DNA of 64,000 nt from Psococerastis gibbosa (GCA_963971405.1 OZ020491.1:31981019-32045018); one strand, 5' to 3'. Positions 11,250-22,190 are shown, counted from the first letter of the stretch. Notes: generated by a model from the sequence alone, not told the origin. A program made the numbers and translations.

Positions 11250-11420
11250 AGCCAACCTAGCGGTGATACTATATAGACTATAATGAACACTAAACTATGC
11301 AAACCCCGGACCGCTTACTTTACATGCCCTCTAAAGCATGGCCAGCAAATGTAGAAAGTATGGGACTATTCATCAACCTTTCGGGTGAAGATCAGAGTCT
11401 GTACCACTAACCCATATGTC
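11250..11420 (+). mobile_element. SINE-like repeat (family E), intron 2 of gene 1
   Basis: Shows TAAGCCAACCTAGCGG, then ACATGCCCTCTAAAGCATGG, GCAAATGTAGAAAGTATGGG and CAGAGTCTGTACCACTAACC. The same blocks occur in the same order at 62240-62420. Read on the minus strand, the GTGGTACAGACTC and GTCCCATAC parts resemble A and B boxes. Confidence 0.7.
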
Positions 11421-11442
11421 AAGACTTTTGAAACCCCTGAAA

Positions 11443-11521
11443 ATTGTTCTTTTTTTATTTATTTATTTTTATTTTTTTATTTTTTTAAGGCGCGGGACTC
11501 TTTTGAGTATTTGCGCCGGTC

Positions 11522-11556
<35 letters not shown>

Positions 11557-12049
11557 AAGTCATGGGTGTTTTAGAATGGCTTTGTCTACGGTCTACAGGT
11601 GGGGCATGACTCCGGTCTTGCTTAGAAAGCTTAACGTTGCCGTGACCGGCCCATGCTTGTCCCCTAATAAGTTTGGCAGGGTGTGTGGTTTCGGTAACGA
11701 AAATCTGCCCGCTACGTATATAGGGCATTCGGTAATTATGTGTTCCACTGATTGTGGGACTCCGCACCTGCTGCATGTAGGGGGCTGGTCACCAGACATC
11801 AAATGTCGATGGGTAAGGCGGGTGTGCCCTATGCGCAATCTGGCAAGAGCAGTCTCTTCTGATCGATTTAGGCGATATAAGGTTTGCCAATCCCCAATAA
11901 CTGGTTTGATGCTTCTTAACTTATTGTTAATGGTGTCTCGCCATGCAGCCTGCCAGGCATTTTTGGTTTCCCTTTGGATTAAATTGAATACATCTGGTAA
12001 AATGGTTGTGGCCCAAGGGGCGGCAGTCATGCCGTCATGATTCTGTTCA
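11443..12049 (-). mobile_element. 5'-truncated LINE end with RNase-H-side C-terminal domain
   Basis: The insertion consists of a 145-codon ORF fragment and a 3' part. The 3' part includes a (CA)n run (seen as (TG)n at 11525-11552) and ends in an A-rich tail, visible on the plus strand as the T-rich block 11450-11486. It lies antisense in intron 2 of zinc-finger gene 1. The 5' boundary is near 12036, where a shorter insertion begins. Confidence 0.75.
11593..12030 (-). pseudogene. LINE C-terminal domain (post-RNase-H zinc-binding region)
   Basis: The fragment reads NKLRSIKPVIGDWQT, then ARLRIGHTRLTHRHLM, then CSRCGVPQSVEHIITECP. This C-x2-C-x7-H-x4-C pattern after an RIGHTRLTH block is the standard C-terminus of insect non-LTR elements with RNase H. 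The frame is open for its whole length of 145 codons, so the copy is young. The RT, endonuclease and RNase H parts are absent, so it cannot encode an active enzyme. Confidence 0.88.
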
Positions 12050-12109
12050 TTACATTAGTGGCTGAATGGCTCCCCATTGCCGAAGCAAAAAATAATAATA
12101 AAAATAAAA
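12050..12109 (+). mobile_element. 60-bp retro-insertion with 13-bp target duplication
   Basis: ATGATTCTGTTCA occurs at 12037-12049 and again at 12110-12122. The 60 bases between end in AATAATAATAAAAATAAAA, an A-rich tail. This is the signature of a very short, extremely 5'-truncated LINE or SINE copy. It inserted next to, or into the 5' edge of, the preceding LINE fragment. Confidence 0.82.
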
Positions 12110-12179
12110 ATGATTCTGTTCAGACTGCTGTACCAGTAATCAATTATTATTATTATTATTTTTTCTTTAAAAAAAAAAG

Positions 12180-12330
12180 ATTATTCGCATACAAACAATT
12201 CAATGAATGTGTCCGAATAACCTCTTCAGTCGCCTCTGTAGGTAATACCTGTGATTAGTAACGACAGGTCACCGATCGCATGATGTGTAGAGACACAAGT
12301 ACGAACAAGCTACCACTATGCCATCGAAGT
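12180..12330 (-). repeat. Dispersed repeat family F, copy 1
   Basis: Reverse complement of the segment at 45585 and 59607. Shared blocks include GCGACTGAAGAGGTTAT, ACATTCATTGAATTGTTTG and GTAGCTTGTTCGTACTTGTG. No ORF. It is possibly a SINE, since it starts with a tRNA-like GTGGTAGC..GTGC..GAG stretch, but I see no clear B box. Confidence 0.65.
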
Positions 12331-12657
12331 CCTTGAATGTACTATGTTTTTAATGCACGATATATATTTATATATACTATTGCCAAATCTTAATTCTAAT
12401 TATTTATTTGAGATTCTCAGGGTGGTATTTTATACTAGCAATGAATAGACGAGACTCGGACCCAGACTGTGAAAACGTGTTTTTTTATAAACAGGCCCGT
12501 CAGCTGTGAGACAAGCGAGGAAAATAGAAAAAAATTAAAATTTAGTCAGTTATGCAAACAAGGTTTATTATTATTAATTTATTAAATGTTTTTTGGTTGG
12601 GTTTATTACACTGCCGTATGGTTTATTATTGTTAACTTTGTCCTGTTTTCTGCCCAG

Positions 12658-13343
12658 GAGAACGTCCTCACCAGTGCCCTATCTGCGGAAAAGGCTTCAT
12701 CCGAAACGACGACATGCTCAAACACTCCATAACACACAACGGCCAACGACCGCATCACTGCAAAATCTGTTCCAAAACCTTCACCTTTACCAAAGGTCTG
12801 CAATTACACGAAAAAATCCATTCGGACAAGAAACCTCATCAGTGCGCAACATGCCAAAAATCGTTTGTATTTATCGCCAGTCTACGGAGGCACGAAAAAC
12901 TTCACACTGGCCTGAAACCATACGTGTGCCAAATATGCTCGAAAAGTTTCGCGCTATCGGACGGGCTAGATAAACACAGGCGGACTCATGGAGAGTTTAA
13001 AAGGCATGTTTGTAGATACTGTGAGAAATCATTTTTTCAAAGTTGTGACTTGAAGAAGCATGAGCGTACGCATACGGGACTAAAACCGCACAAGTGTGAC
13101 AATTGTGGGAAGTGTTTTGCGCAGAGTAGCGTGTTGGAGGTGCATAGGCGTATTCACACGGGTTTCAAGCCGTTCAGTTGCGCGGTATGTGAGAAACGTT
13201 TCGGACAGAAGTCGGGTTTGTTAACTCATACGCGTAGTCATACCGGGGAGAAGCCTTTCCAGTGTGGAAAGTGTTTGACGAGTTTTTCACATAGCAGTAA
13301 TTTGGTCCGGCATGAGAAAGCCCATAAAGATTATTGCGACTAG
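12658..13343 (+). CDS. C2H2 zinc-finger gene 1, last exon (fingers 4-11)
   Basis: Acceptor TTTCTGCCCAG|GAGAAC joins in phase 1 to the exon ending 11208, restoring the linker HSGERPHQC. Eight more C2H2 fingers follow (HQCPICGKGF, HHCKICSKTF, HQCATCQKSF, YVCQICSKSF, HVCRYCEKSF, HKCDNCGKCF, FSCAVCEKRF, FQCGKCLTSF). All have C-x2-C and H-x3-H spacing, and the protein ends at HKDYCD. Linkers vary (THGEFKRH, LHTGLKP), unlike the uniform linkers of gene 3. The stop codon TAG (13341-13343) is the first three bases of a 14-bp target duplication made by the RTE insertion that follows. Confidence 0.92.
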
Positions 13344-13354
13344 TGTTATCCATC

Positions 13355-13737
13355 TTCGAGAAAAAAATGCTTCGCATTATCTTCGGCGGTAGATGGGGGA
13401 ACGGCGTCTGGAGGATCAGACACAATGCCGAAATACATGCCCTGTTCGACTCCCCGAACATTATTTTAGAACTAAAAGGGCGTCGAATCCAATGGCTGGG
13501 TCATGTACACCGTATGCAAGCGGAGAGGACGCCGAAGCTGGTTTTCGAAGACATTTTCAACCACCCTAGGTGTCCCGGTAGGCCAAGACTAAGATGGAGA
13601 GACCAAGTTCTCGAAGATGTGCACGCCACCGGCACCCGAGACTGGAAGTTAGCGGCGGAAGATCGTCCGAGGTGGCGTGGTGTAGTGGCAGCGGCCAAAA
13701 GTCCCCCGGGCTGGACGCGCCAACCTAAGTAAGTAAG
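13355..13737 (+). mobile_element. 5'-truncated RTE-type LINE inserted at the stop codon of gene 1
   Basis: The 383-bp insert is bounded by the 14-bp duplication TAGTGTTATCCATC (13341-13354 and 13738-13751). It encodes the RTE C-terminus: EKKMLRIIFGGRWGNGVWR, then RRIQWLGHVHRMQAERTPK, then CPGRPRLRWRDQV and DRPRWRGVV. It ends in the (TAAG)n tail typical of RTE elements (CCTAAGTAAGTAAG). Duplication, tail and truncation side all agree. The gene's ORF is untouched, and its 3' flank now starts with LINE sequence. Confidence 0.95.
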
Positions 13738-13878
13738 TAGTGTTATCCATCAACATCTAGAACACTTTGTGAGGCAACCATTAAAAAATAAACTTACCAA
13801 CTGATATTGGTAGGATTAAACTGAGCTCAGCAAAAACTTTTAAAATGTAAAATGTTGCTTTGCTTACTGTCGATAGAA

Positions 13879-14613
13879 GACTCACGAGAAGAAATCGAGA
13901 GTACTCTCTGACTGTGGGCGGAAATTATGGAGCGCTAGGGGCTTAAAGTGAATCGCAAGAAGACAGAGTAACTGGAAACCTGGATCGGTAAAAGTCGATA
14001 ACCAAGACCTTGAGAAGACCAAGGCATTCAATTATCTGGGAGCAACGTTACGGGAGAATGGCTGCTGTGGAGACGATGTAAGAGCACCGGTAACCTCAGG
14101 TTGGGCCAAGTGGCGAGATATGGCGGGAATCTTGAAGGATAGAAGAATGCCGATAAGACTCATAGGCCGCATATACAAGCAAGTGGTGAGTCCGTGTATG
14201 ACCTACGGAGGGGAGTGCTGGCCATTGCGGAAGGACGAAGTGCTGCATGAGGCTGAGATGCGATTGTTGTGTTACTGTCTGGGTTTCCAATTGACAGACA
14301 GGAGGAAAAACAAGGGCATCCGGGCGGATATGCAGGTAGCACCCATCACCGACAAAGTCAGGGAACGAAGGCGGGGGTGGTGGGGCCATACGATAAGAAG
14401 AGAAGATGGACACCTGCTACAACGTGTGAGGGTTTATACGGTGGAGGGTACAAGACCTATAGGACGACCTAGGATGTCCCTTGAAACGAAAGTGAGGGAA
14501 GATCTCAGGACCCTTTGTCTCTTGCCGGACGATACCCTAGACCGAAACACCTGGAAGATCCGTGCCGCTGACCCCGTGAGAGGGATAATAAGGCGCCCTT
14601 AATGTAAAGTAAG
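13879..14613 (+). mobile_element. Second 5'-truncated RTE-type LINE with 11-bp target duplication
   Basis: TGTCGATAGAA at 13868-13878 and 14614-14624 flanks a 735-bp insert. The insert encodes RT thumb and C-terminal sequence: FNYLGATLRENGCC, KDRRMPIRLIGRIYKQVV, YGGECWPLRKDE, EAEMRLLCYCLGF, VAPITDKVRERRRGWWGH and RPIGRPRMS. It ends TAATGTAAAGTAAG. It belongs to an RTE lineage different from the copy at 13355. A frameshift near 14100 and stops upstream show decay. Confidence 0.93.
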
Positions 14614-14625
14614 TGTCGATAGAAC

Positions 14626-14999
14626 CAAACGGTCTCTGGGGGCCACATTTACCCGAAGGAATGTTTTATGGAAGTTTAATAGTCCTCTTCCTGCGATGGC
14701 CCGTATGCAGGCTGAGTAGGACCGTGGCATCATTCCCAAAATCGGCAATGAGATACTACAATGCCCTGCCCATCAGCCTTACTAACATGGATTTTTCAGG
14801 TTTCAAGGCCTTGGCGACAAGGAAAATTAAAGAATGTCCACTGTACAGCTTGGACGAGTTCAGGGAACTAAGCTGGGATGCTTAAGCATTAACCCCCCCC
14901 CCCCCCCCATCTAACGTATGCTTTCGCATGAAATTTTTTTCTTTTGGACGCAGTCCATCCCACCTTGGTGGATCATGGACAAAGATTGATTAATTTATT
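14626..14999 (+). mobile_element. 3' end of a Jockey-like LINE with GATT-type tail
   Basis: Encodes CRLSRTVASFPKSAMRYYN, then LPISLTNMDFSGFKALATRK and a stop. The 3' UTR ends in CTTGGTGGATCATGGACAAA and GATTGATTAAT. The copy at 36540-36943 shares coding and 3' UTR sequence, including a clearer (GATT)n tail. 5'-truncated. Confidence 0.8.
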
Positions 15000-15591
15000 G
15001 CTGATGCCAAAGCTAGATAAAGAAACCGTACCACTGACCTTGAACCGAGCCAAAAACCAGATTGAGGCGGGAAAAATCGGGACGGATGGTCACGTTATTT
15101 CAATGATGTCATTGGTGGCAACTAAAATTATTAAAAAAACACATTTTTGGTAGGAGGCCAATGTTTCGTCTCTCTTTTATAGAACCCTAGCTTACCATTA
15201 TAATAATATGACTTTCCATGGAAATAAACATACGTATTTACTTACTCCCTTTTTCGTCTTGCATATAAAAGTTTTACAGTAACTTAGTCTAGTTAGGTAG
15301 GTAGGGCCTAAGGCCTACTCATTAGGTAGCTTGTGGTCTAATAAAGGAAATTGAGGATATAACCTAGGCTAGTATATTATTTTTATAATATCGATAGCAT
15401 ACGAATTTAATTTTTTTTCTTCATAAAACAACACCATCGCCTTTTTAAAAAACACATTATTTTCATGTGTCGCAATATGGACAATTCAAAATGGCAGCCA
15501 TTGTTAGTGTTTACTAACTAGAAAAATAAAACCCATAATTTACTGCTTTTTTTTAAATTTATTAATTACATAGGTCCTAAGTTCATATACA
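15000..15591 (+). other. 5' flank of zinc-finger gene 2
   Basis: No ORF of note. Near 15472-15500 the motif GTGTCGCAA..TTC..AAAATGGC resembles segments at 35582 and 51228. This could be a promoter-proximal element or part of a dispersed repeat. A possible acceptor (TACATAG) precedes the ATG at 15592. Confidence 0.35.
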
Positions 15592-15619
15592 ATGAGTTTA
15601 ATTATTAAAGAAGAAGCTG
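15592..15619 (+). CDS. C2H2 zinc-finger gene 2, exon 1 (short)
   Basis: ATG AGT TTA ATT ATT AAA GAA GAA GCT G is followed by a consensus donor G|GTAAGT. It encodes MSLIIKEEA in phase 1, with a psi-K-x-E motif at I5-K6-E7-E8. The exon joins in frame to 17231 or directly to 18026, because both acceptors are phase 1. The call rests on donor quality, phase agreement and the resemblance to the leader of gene 3, not on length. No transcript evidence is available. Confidence 0.72.
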
Positions 15620-16138
15620 GTAAGTAGCACTTCATGTGCTGAGTTGCATTAGTTTGTTACAGTGCTAGGCCGCTAGGGAGTAGAGTTGCAGAGTGCATAA
15701 GCAATTCATCAACAAAAGATTTGGCCATATTTGAATTATGTCCTACACACAGAAAGTGTTAAAATTGGTGGTAGTGTTCAGTTTATCACATGAAAATAAG
15801 CCACTGTTCAATGTTATTGCAGCAAGGTTCATGTGGAACCATTGTGGCATTGCGGCCTGTAAATATGCTCGCTACTTCTTGGTAGGTGCTGTAATTAGCC
15901 TACCTCTCGAACTTAGTTGCCTTCAGGAGTGCTCTGATTAAAATTATGGGGAATAGTTAATTGCACGGTTTTTGTGGTATTACAAAATCAACTATACTGT
16001 GATCGATGGATTATTGGCATTAGCTTTTCATGCTACTATCAACAACAAAAAGACCATGGACACTACATGTTTAAAACTACGAAGCAGAGCTAAAACATGC
16101 TTGCATCATACATACTTCAGCCAACGCCTTTCGGCCAT
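15620..16138. other. Intron 1 of gene 2, no feature seen
   Basis: A 67-codon open frame at 15738-15941 has no recognisable motif and is probably chance. Confidence 0.5.
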
Positions 16139-16500
16139 CTAACGCCGTGGCACCCAGTATAAAGAAGCCCGTCCCTCTATCGTTATCTCGCAAGGGACAT
16201 TTCTAAGGCCATCACAGAGGTTTGGAACATGGGGGGTATATTTGTGAGCCACCATCCCCATTAGATGCAAGTGTATATGAATAAAATCATGCCCAGTTGT
16301 TATTCGGAATGTTGCCACTGCCACGTCTCTCGGAAAGTCCTGTGGCATGTTTCAGTTGGCAAACTGCAATGTCTACCTTTCTGCAGCTCTTCTTGCTCTC
16401 TAGACGGAATCCTTGTAAATGCGGTGACAAGCAGTGTGATAGGAGATCGGGTGGGTCGTCTTCAGTTGCAATGCGTAGATAGGTAGAGTTTCTTGGGGCC
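16139..16500 (-). pseudogene. LINE C-terminal relic (TGHD type)
   Basis: Minus-strand frame includes CQLKHATGLSERRG and ATFRITTGHDFIHIHLHLMG, then PNLCD. The A-x-FR-TTGHD..H-H motif is the C-terminal signature of a common insect non-LTR family. A second copy of this family interrupts gene 3 (21725-22190). This copy has frameshifts and stops and lies antisense in intron 1 of gene 2. Confidence 0.7.
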
Positions 16501-16554
16501 GCAGCCGACATTATAAGCTTGGAAGGCGATTAGAAATTTACATACTAAAGGATG

Positions 16555-16767
16555 TTTCGCACGGTCTGAGGAATAGTGGCGACATCTTCCCGAAGAGGTG
16601 TCGTTTGACTAAAGCTCAAACATCTCCCTACCATCTTGGAGCAAAGCTTTCGAAGCTCCTAAGGGAGACTGAGTTATCCTTCAAGTCGTTTAAAGAAAAA
16701 AATCACGACACTCCTCGAGGGATGTCGCTCTATTCTATGTAAGAGTTTTTTGAGGCAAGGCTGGATT
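16555..16767 (+). pseudogene. LINE ORF2 C-terminal relic
   Basis: Reads SGDIFPKRCRLTKAQTSPYH, then LGAKLSKLLRETEL, SFKSFKEK and SLYSM(stop)EFFEARLD. A hydrophobic HLGAKLxxLL block followed by a short basic helix and EFF is the usual end of CR1/Jockey-group proteins. One in-frame stop is visible. It lies in intron 1 of gene 2. Confidence 0.62.
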
Positions 16768-17009
16768 GATAAGTCTAATTTTTCAAATTTGTGCAGGTTC
16801 TATTTGTTTGTACTATGTTTTTTGTTATAATTGACATGTCGAAGCAGATAGAATCGCATTACTGGTTGTTTTTTAAAATGGCAAGTACGCATATCTTATC
16901 TTACGCTTTTAGACAGACCACTACCCTTTAGCATTAGCCGTAGCTATCAGTTTCTCTCCACTGCTGAATTATCTAGTTGACAATCTTTATTACTTTTTTC
17001 CCAACCCCT

Positions 17010-17105
17010 GCTTTCAGCATTTCTTCTTTAAGCAATCCTGTCAGTCTGGCGGGGGGAGTGAGTCTGTTTATCAACTTGAGGCACCCTAAGGCCAGCCTGT
17101 ATTGC
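17010..17105 (+). repeat. Dispersed repeat family D, copy 2 (partial)
   Basis: AACCCCTGCTTTCAGCATTT, then CAATCCTGTCAGTCTGGCGG and AGGCACCCTAAGG match copies at 57385 and 5770. The right part is missing. Confidence 0.7.
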
Positions 17106-17230
17106 CGTTGGTATCTTTCTGTTACTGTATTCATTGTCAAGTTTTAAATTTTGCAACATGCACTTGCGTGATCTACAACGCTTACTTAGCGTTGTTTGCG
17201 CTTGCAAACTAATTGAAATTACATTTCCAG

Positions 17231-17296
17231 ATGATGGTAGCTGGCATGAAGCTGAGAAATTCAATCATACCCCAGATGTTGCAGATACAAGTGAAG
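17231..17296 (+). CDS. C2H2 zinc-finger gene 2, exon 2 (66 nt, symmetric)
   Basis: Acceptor CATTTCCAG|ATGATG and donor GTGAAG|GTATGC enclose 66 nt in phase 1/1, encoding DDGSWHEAEKFNHTP and an acidic end DVADTSE. It is open in the joining frame and inserts without shifting the reading frame, so it could be skipped or included. The exon was inferred from splice signals and phase. There is no homology support. Confidence 0.6.
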
Positions 17297-17566
17297 GTAT
17301 GCAAACGTCAAAACCAGTTTAGTCGTACCTACAATATGTTTAATAGTTTTATTAGCCTATTTTCAATTTTATTATTTACAGAGTGTTCAAAGTAGTAGAA
17401 CGACAATACGACTTCGTATAAGGCAGGACAACCTGCCAATTGATAGTGTCAAGGATCAGATCTCATGAACTTTAAACAGGTACCTACATACCTGTAAACA
17501 CGCATACGATAAAACTATGTTTGTCATACCACGACGTTAATAAATTTATAGCCCTATCTCCGCTAG

Positions 17567-17731
17567 GTTGGCTTAGTAATAGAACAAAAAGTACTTATTT
17601 ATTTTATATAACACCTAAATCTGCCATACAAAAGGAATGTTTGACTTGTGACTCTAAAGAAGAATGGGGGACTAATTAGATTAAATTAAATATTGACTTT
17701 TTTTGTTCTATTACTAAGCCAACCTAGCGGG
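17567..17731. repeat. Foldback element built from family-E ends
   Basis: CCGCTAGGTTGGCTTAGTAA and its continuation TAGAACAAAAAGT recur at the far end as the reverse complement (TTGTTCTATTACTAAGCCAA then CCTAGCGG). The two ends are thus inverted about 165 bp apart. The same sequence is the tail of the SINE-like family E, so this may be two head-to-head copies or a derived MITE. Lies in intron 2 of gene 2. Confidence 0.78.
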
Positions 17732-18025
17732 CTAATGAATTCTACGTGGATTTATTTGGAAACGACAAATGCAGGCCAGCATCTTCATCCTCCGGATTGC
17801 GTTGGTCCCTCCGAGTCTGGTTTCGTCTCTTCGCCCCTGACTCCCGCTATGCAATCCTAGTCCTACCAAGGCTCTCATTATCAGCAGGTCCAACGCACCA
17901 GGCCCGAAGTAGCTCAACCTATCCAGAGGCGTACCACTGCCATCGACTTACACTTCATACCAACATAGACATCACATACGATTTATATATATTTATTTAT
18001 ACTACAATACGTTTTTTTGTTTTAG

Positions 18026-19077
18026 AATCAATACAAGACGTGATTGTAAAATGTGAGCCTTTGTTGGACAATGAAGAAACGTCTGCTAGTGATGGAAACC
18101 AAGATGGTGTGCGAGTGCAAAAGAAAAAACGCAAAAGAAAAACCCGAGAAACATCGTATCAATGCAAAGCCTGTTCGCAAAGCTTCCCCGAATTCAAGTC
18201 ACTGAAAACCCATAGGAAAACCCATAAAGGAGAAAAAATACACCAGTGTGAAGTATGTTCCAAAAGTTTCGCCTTTGCAAGCGGCCTGCGTACACATTTT
18301 AGAATACACAGTGGGGAAAAACCCTATCAGTGTGGGATTTGTTGGAAAGGTTTCTCGGAAAAAGGTGGCTTGACTGCTCACGAAAAAATACACAGCGGAA
18401 TACGGCCTTTTAAATGTGGGATATGTTCAAAAAGTTTCACCCTGAAATGTACGCTAACCACACATACAAGAACTATGCATAGCTCTGAAAAGCCTTACAA
18501 GTGCCAGTCGTGTTCCAAAAGCTTCGTTTTTAACAGTTTACTCGTAGAACATTCGAAAACTCACACGGGGCTGAAACCGTATCAGTGTAGCCTGTGCGGC
18601 AGCAGTTTCAGCAATAAAAGCAATCTGCATGCTCATACGAAAAACCATACGGGAGTGAAACCGTTCCAGTGTGAAATATGTACAAAATATTTTGCGAAAC
18701 GTGACAGTTTGAATAAACATATGCGGTTTCATACAAGGGAGAGACCTTACCAGTGTGATGTTTGCTCGAAAAGTTTTATATTGAGTCAAAGCTTGACGAA
18801 TCATAAGCGGAAGCATACGGGAGAGAAGCCTTTTAGGTGTGAGGTGTGTTCAAAAAGTTTCACGTTTCCCAGTAACTTGATCAGTCACATGAAGATTCAC
18901 ACGGGAGAGAAGCCTTACCGGTGTGAGGAGTGTTCAAGAAGTTTCGCGCGGAATGAGAGTCTACAGCGGCATATCAGGGTCCACACTGGCGAGAGGCCTT
19001 TCCAGTGTAAAAGCTGTGGGAAGTGTTTTAGGTATAAGAGTAATTTGCAGGACCATGAGAAGACGCATAAGGGTTAG
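18026..19077 (+). CDS. C2H2 zinc-finger gene 2, main exon (11 fingers)
   Basis: Acceptor TTTTTTTGTTTTAG|AATCAA (phase 1) opens an exon encoding ESIQDVIVKCEPLLDNEE, a basic stretch KKKRKRKTRE (a probable nuclear localisation signal), and eleven fingers from YQCKACSQSF to FQCKSCGKCF. Finger 4 has H-x4-H (HTRTMH). Linkers are mixed: three TGEKP or TGERP types, several altered (SGIRP, TRERP). The frame is open for another 280 nt upstream, but that part is intronic by splice signal and composition. With exons 15592 and 17231 the protein is 381 aa. Predicted nuclear DNA-binding regulator; target unknown. Confidence 0.92.
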
Positions 19078-19294
19078 AAGTAGTATTTTGTTTCCTCCTA
19101 TCCTCCATCTATGACCACGGAAGAAACAATTAAATTATTGCTTATGGTATTCTACAGTTAAACTTAAACTCTACAGCAAATAGTTTATACGAGTCGGTAT
19201 GTGAAAACTAGTTTGGTGACAGTGGTCACGAACAACAGGCAAGACTCTCAGTTCACTATAAAATGAGATATTCGACCAAATTTTCGACCGTAGG

Positions 19295-19499
19295 TATAGT
19301 CAACGCAAAATGAGAAAAGTATGGACATGGAATGTTTTGATCCTGTGCAACACTATAAAAATATTCTTTGCACCATTTCGTGTTACCTTGTTGCATTGGA
19401 TGCAAGGCATAACAAAAATTGTGCAAAGAATATTTTTACAGTGTTGCACAGGATCAAAACATTCCATGTCCATACTTTTCTCATTTTGCGTGGACTATA
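19295..19499. mobile_element. Near-perfect foldback MITE, 205 bp
   Basis: The left arm TATAGTCAACGCAAAATGAG continues through AAAAGTATGGACATGGAATG and TTTTGATCCTGTGCAACACT. The right arm is its complement with only a few mismatches. Ends TATA on both sides would fit a TA (or TATA) duplication and a Tc1/mariner-like origin. It is non-coding, and the high arm identity suggests a young insertion, 220 bp downstream of zinc-finger gene 2. Confidence 0.85.
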
Positions 19500-19789
19500 C
19501 CAAAAATATTTTTTGTTTATTTATTTCAATGGCTGGTCATGTTGGGGCCAGGATTCAAAAAATATTTTCCCCTCGTGTGAATATTAACATGTCGCCTTTT
19601 CTGGGTGTTATTTTTGTAATAGAGACAATGGATTCCCCCCGTATACTTTTTATCCTTCTTTTTTTCACTATTCCTCTCCTTCTCCATTTAATTTTAATCT
19701 ATAATAGCCTACAATGTTTTTAGTTTTCAAGGTTAGCATGAAAACAAGACTTTATAGTCTTATTGTTCGCCTTTTGTTTGGAATAAAGT

Positions 19790-20362
19790 CGTTTTAGGGA
19801 GATTCATCTACCTATTGAGATGGCGGCCAATGTTCGGCTTTCGGAACATTTCTGCACAACTTTTCATTTCATGACCCCCTGAGCCTAAAACCACCCTCCG
19901 TTCAAAATGTTATATATATATCGATATCGATTTTATTGGTTTTAGGAAACACTAACTTCCGTAAATATAATCCGATTTTGATGAAACTTGCCACAAAAAT
20001 TGATCATACAAATGTCTTGATCGAGTTATAACCAGTTAGTAGATCCACTATATAGTTACAAGATGGCGGCCGGTTGAAACCTTGTATAATTCATATCTCA
20101 GTTAATGTTGGTCGCAGAGGAATGAATTAAAATTTGACTGAAAGTCCGTATTATTATCTACGATAATGGTAATCACCACTTTTTACGACATATCAACCAT
20201 TTTAAGATGGCATCCAGTCAAAGTGAAAATAATTTGATAAATAAAAGTTCATATAGTCGGCATTGTGGTTCGAAATTTGGAACACAATGATGTTTTGTGG
20301 TCGGGAAATTAATAAAGTATTTTCTATTTGTTATTACATAGTACATAGCGTAGGTACCGTAG
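19790..20362 (+). repeat. Dispersed repeat family B, copy 1 (left part)
   Basis: Matches the reverse complement of 47350-47915 over more than 500 bases. Shared blocks include GAGATGGCGGCCAATGTTCG, CCACCCTCCGTTCAAAATG, CAAGATGGCGGCCGGTTGAA and AAGATGGCATCCAGTC. The copy resumes at 20768 after an inserted element. No conserved ORF; class unknown. Confidence 0.88.
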
Positions 20363-20759
20363 CAGTCACGTAGCCAGGGAGGGGGGATTGGGGGATGAAG
20401 CCCCCCCCCCCCAAATGTAAAAGAAAAAAGGAGATTATTATTGCAAATGAGTGAAATGAGTTTTCTGTATATATCATTATGGAGCTGATTTGTTAATAAA
20501 AGTAATTTGTACATTCAATATTCTGTGTTTGGAAGAGATCACACTTTTTTATCCTTGCATTGCTCATCTGTTTCACCTGTAATTTTTTTTTCCTCCTTCT
20601 AAAAACACTAAAACTGTGTGTTTTTGCATGTAAATTCTTAAAATTTTCCGGGGGGGGGGGGCAGACCCGCCGTTTTATAGGGGGTATTCCATACCACCCA
20701 GGACCCCCTGGACGTTAGCCCCCCCCCCCCCCGAAAATAAAATCCTGGCTACGTGCTTG
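20363..20759. mobile_element. Non-autonomous DNA element with CAG-type ends inside repeat B
   Basis: The ends are CAGTCACGTAGCCAGG and, inverted, CAAGCACGTAGCCAGG. It is flanked by TACCGTAG (20355-20362) and TAGCGTAG (20760-20767), an 8-bp duplication with one mismatch. The unoccupied site survives in the sister copy of repeat B at 47.2 kb. Long poly-C/poly-G tracts lie inside. 8-bp duplications with CAG ends fit hAT-like elements. No transposase is present. Confidence 0.75.
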
Positions 20760-20767
20760 TAGCGTAG

Positions 20768-21039
20768 AGGAAAAGCAGGGTCTGCGGAATCTCCCTACTC
20801 CTGATCGGCCAGAGCCGAAAGGGATTTTTTCATTTCATTTCGTAGAGTATGATGGGCTCAAGTAATGGTATTTCCAGATGAAAGTAAAATGATAATATTT
20901 ATAAGAAATAATTATTTTTTTACAAAAAATTAACATAATTCAATTTATTAATTATTACACTATAATTAACCAAAAAGATTTAGTTCTCTTTAATTGTAAC
21001 ATGTTTTGACAAAAATGTCCATTTGTATTGAAATCCCTA
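20768..21039. other. Right end of repeat B and 3' flank of the finger array
   Basis: GTAGCGTAGAGG through CGAAAGGGATTTTTT (to about 20835) is repeat B, also found at 47185-47260. The remainder is AT-rich with no gene. Confidence 0.6.

Positions 21040-22166
<1,127 letters not shown>

Positions 22167-22190
<24 letters not shown>

Noticed and set aside
17746-18025. N-terminal extension of gene 2 in the same open frame
   Set aside because: A strong acceptor with polypyrimidine tract ends at 18025, the sequence before it is not protein-like, and two upstream exons join in phase at 18026.
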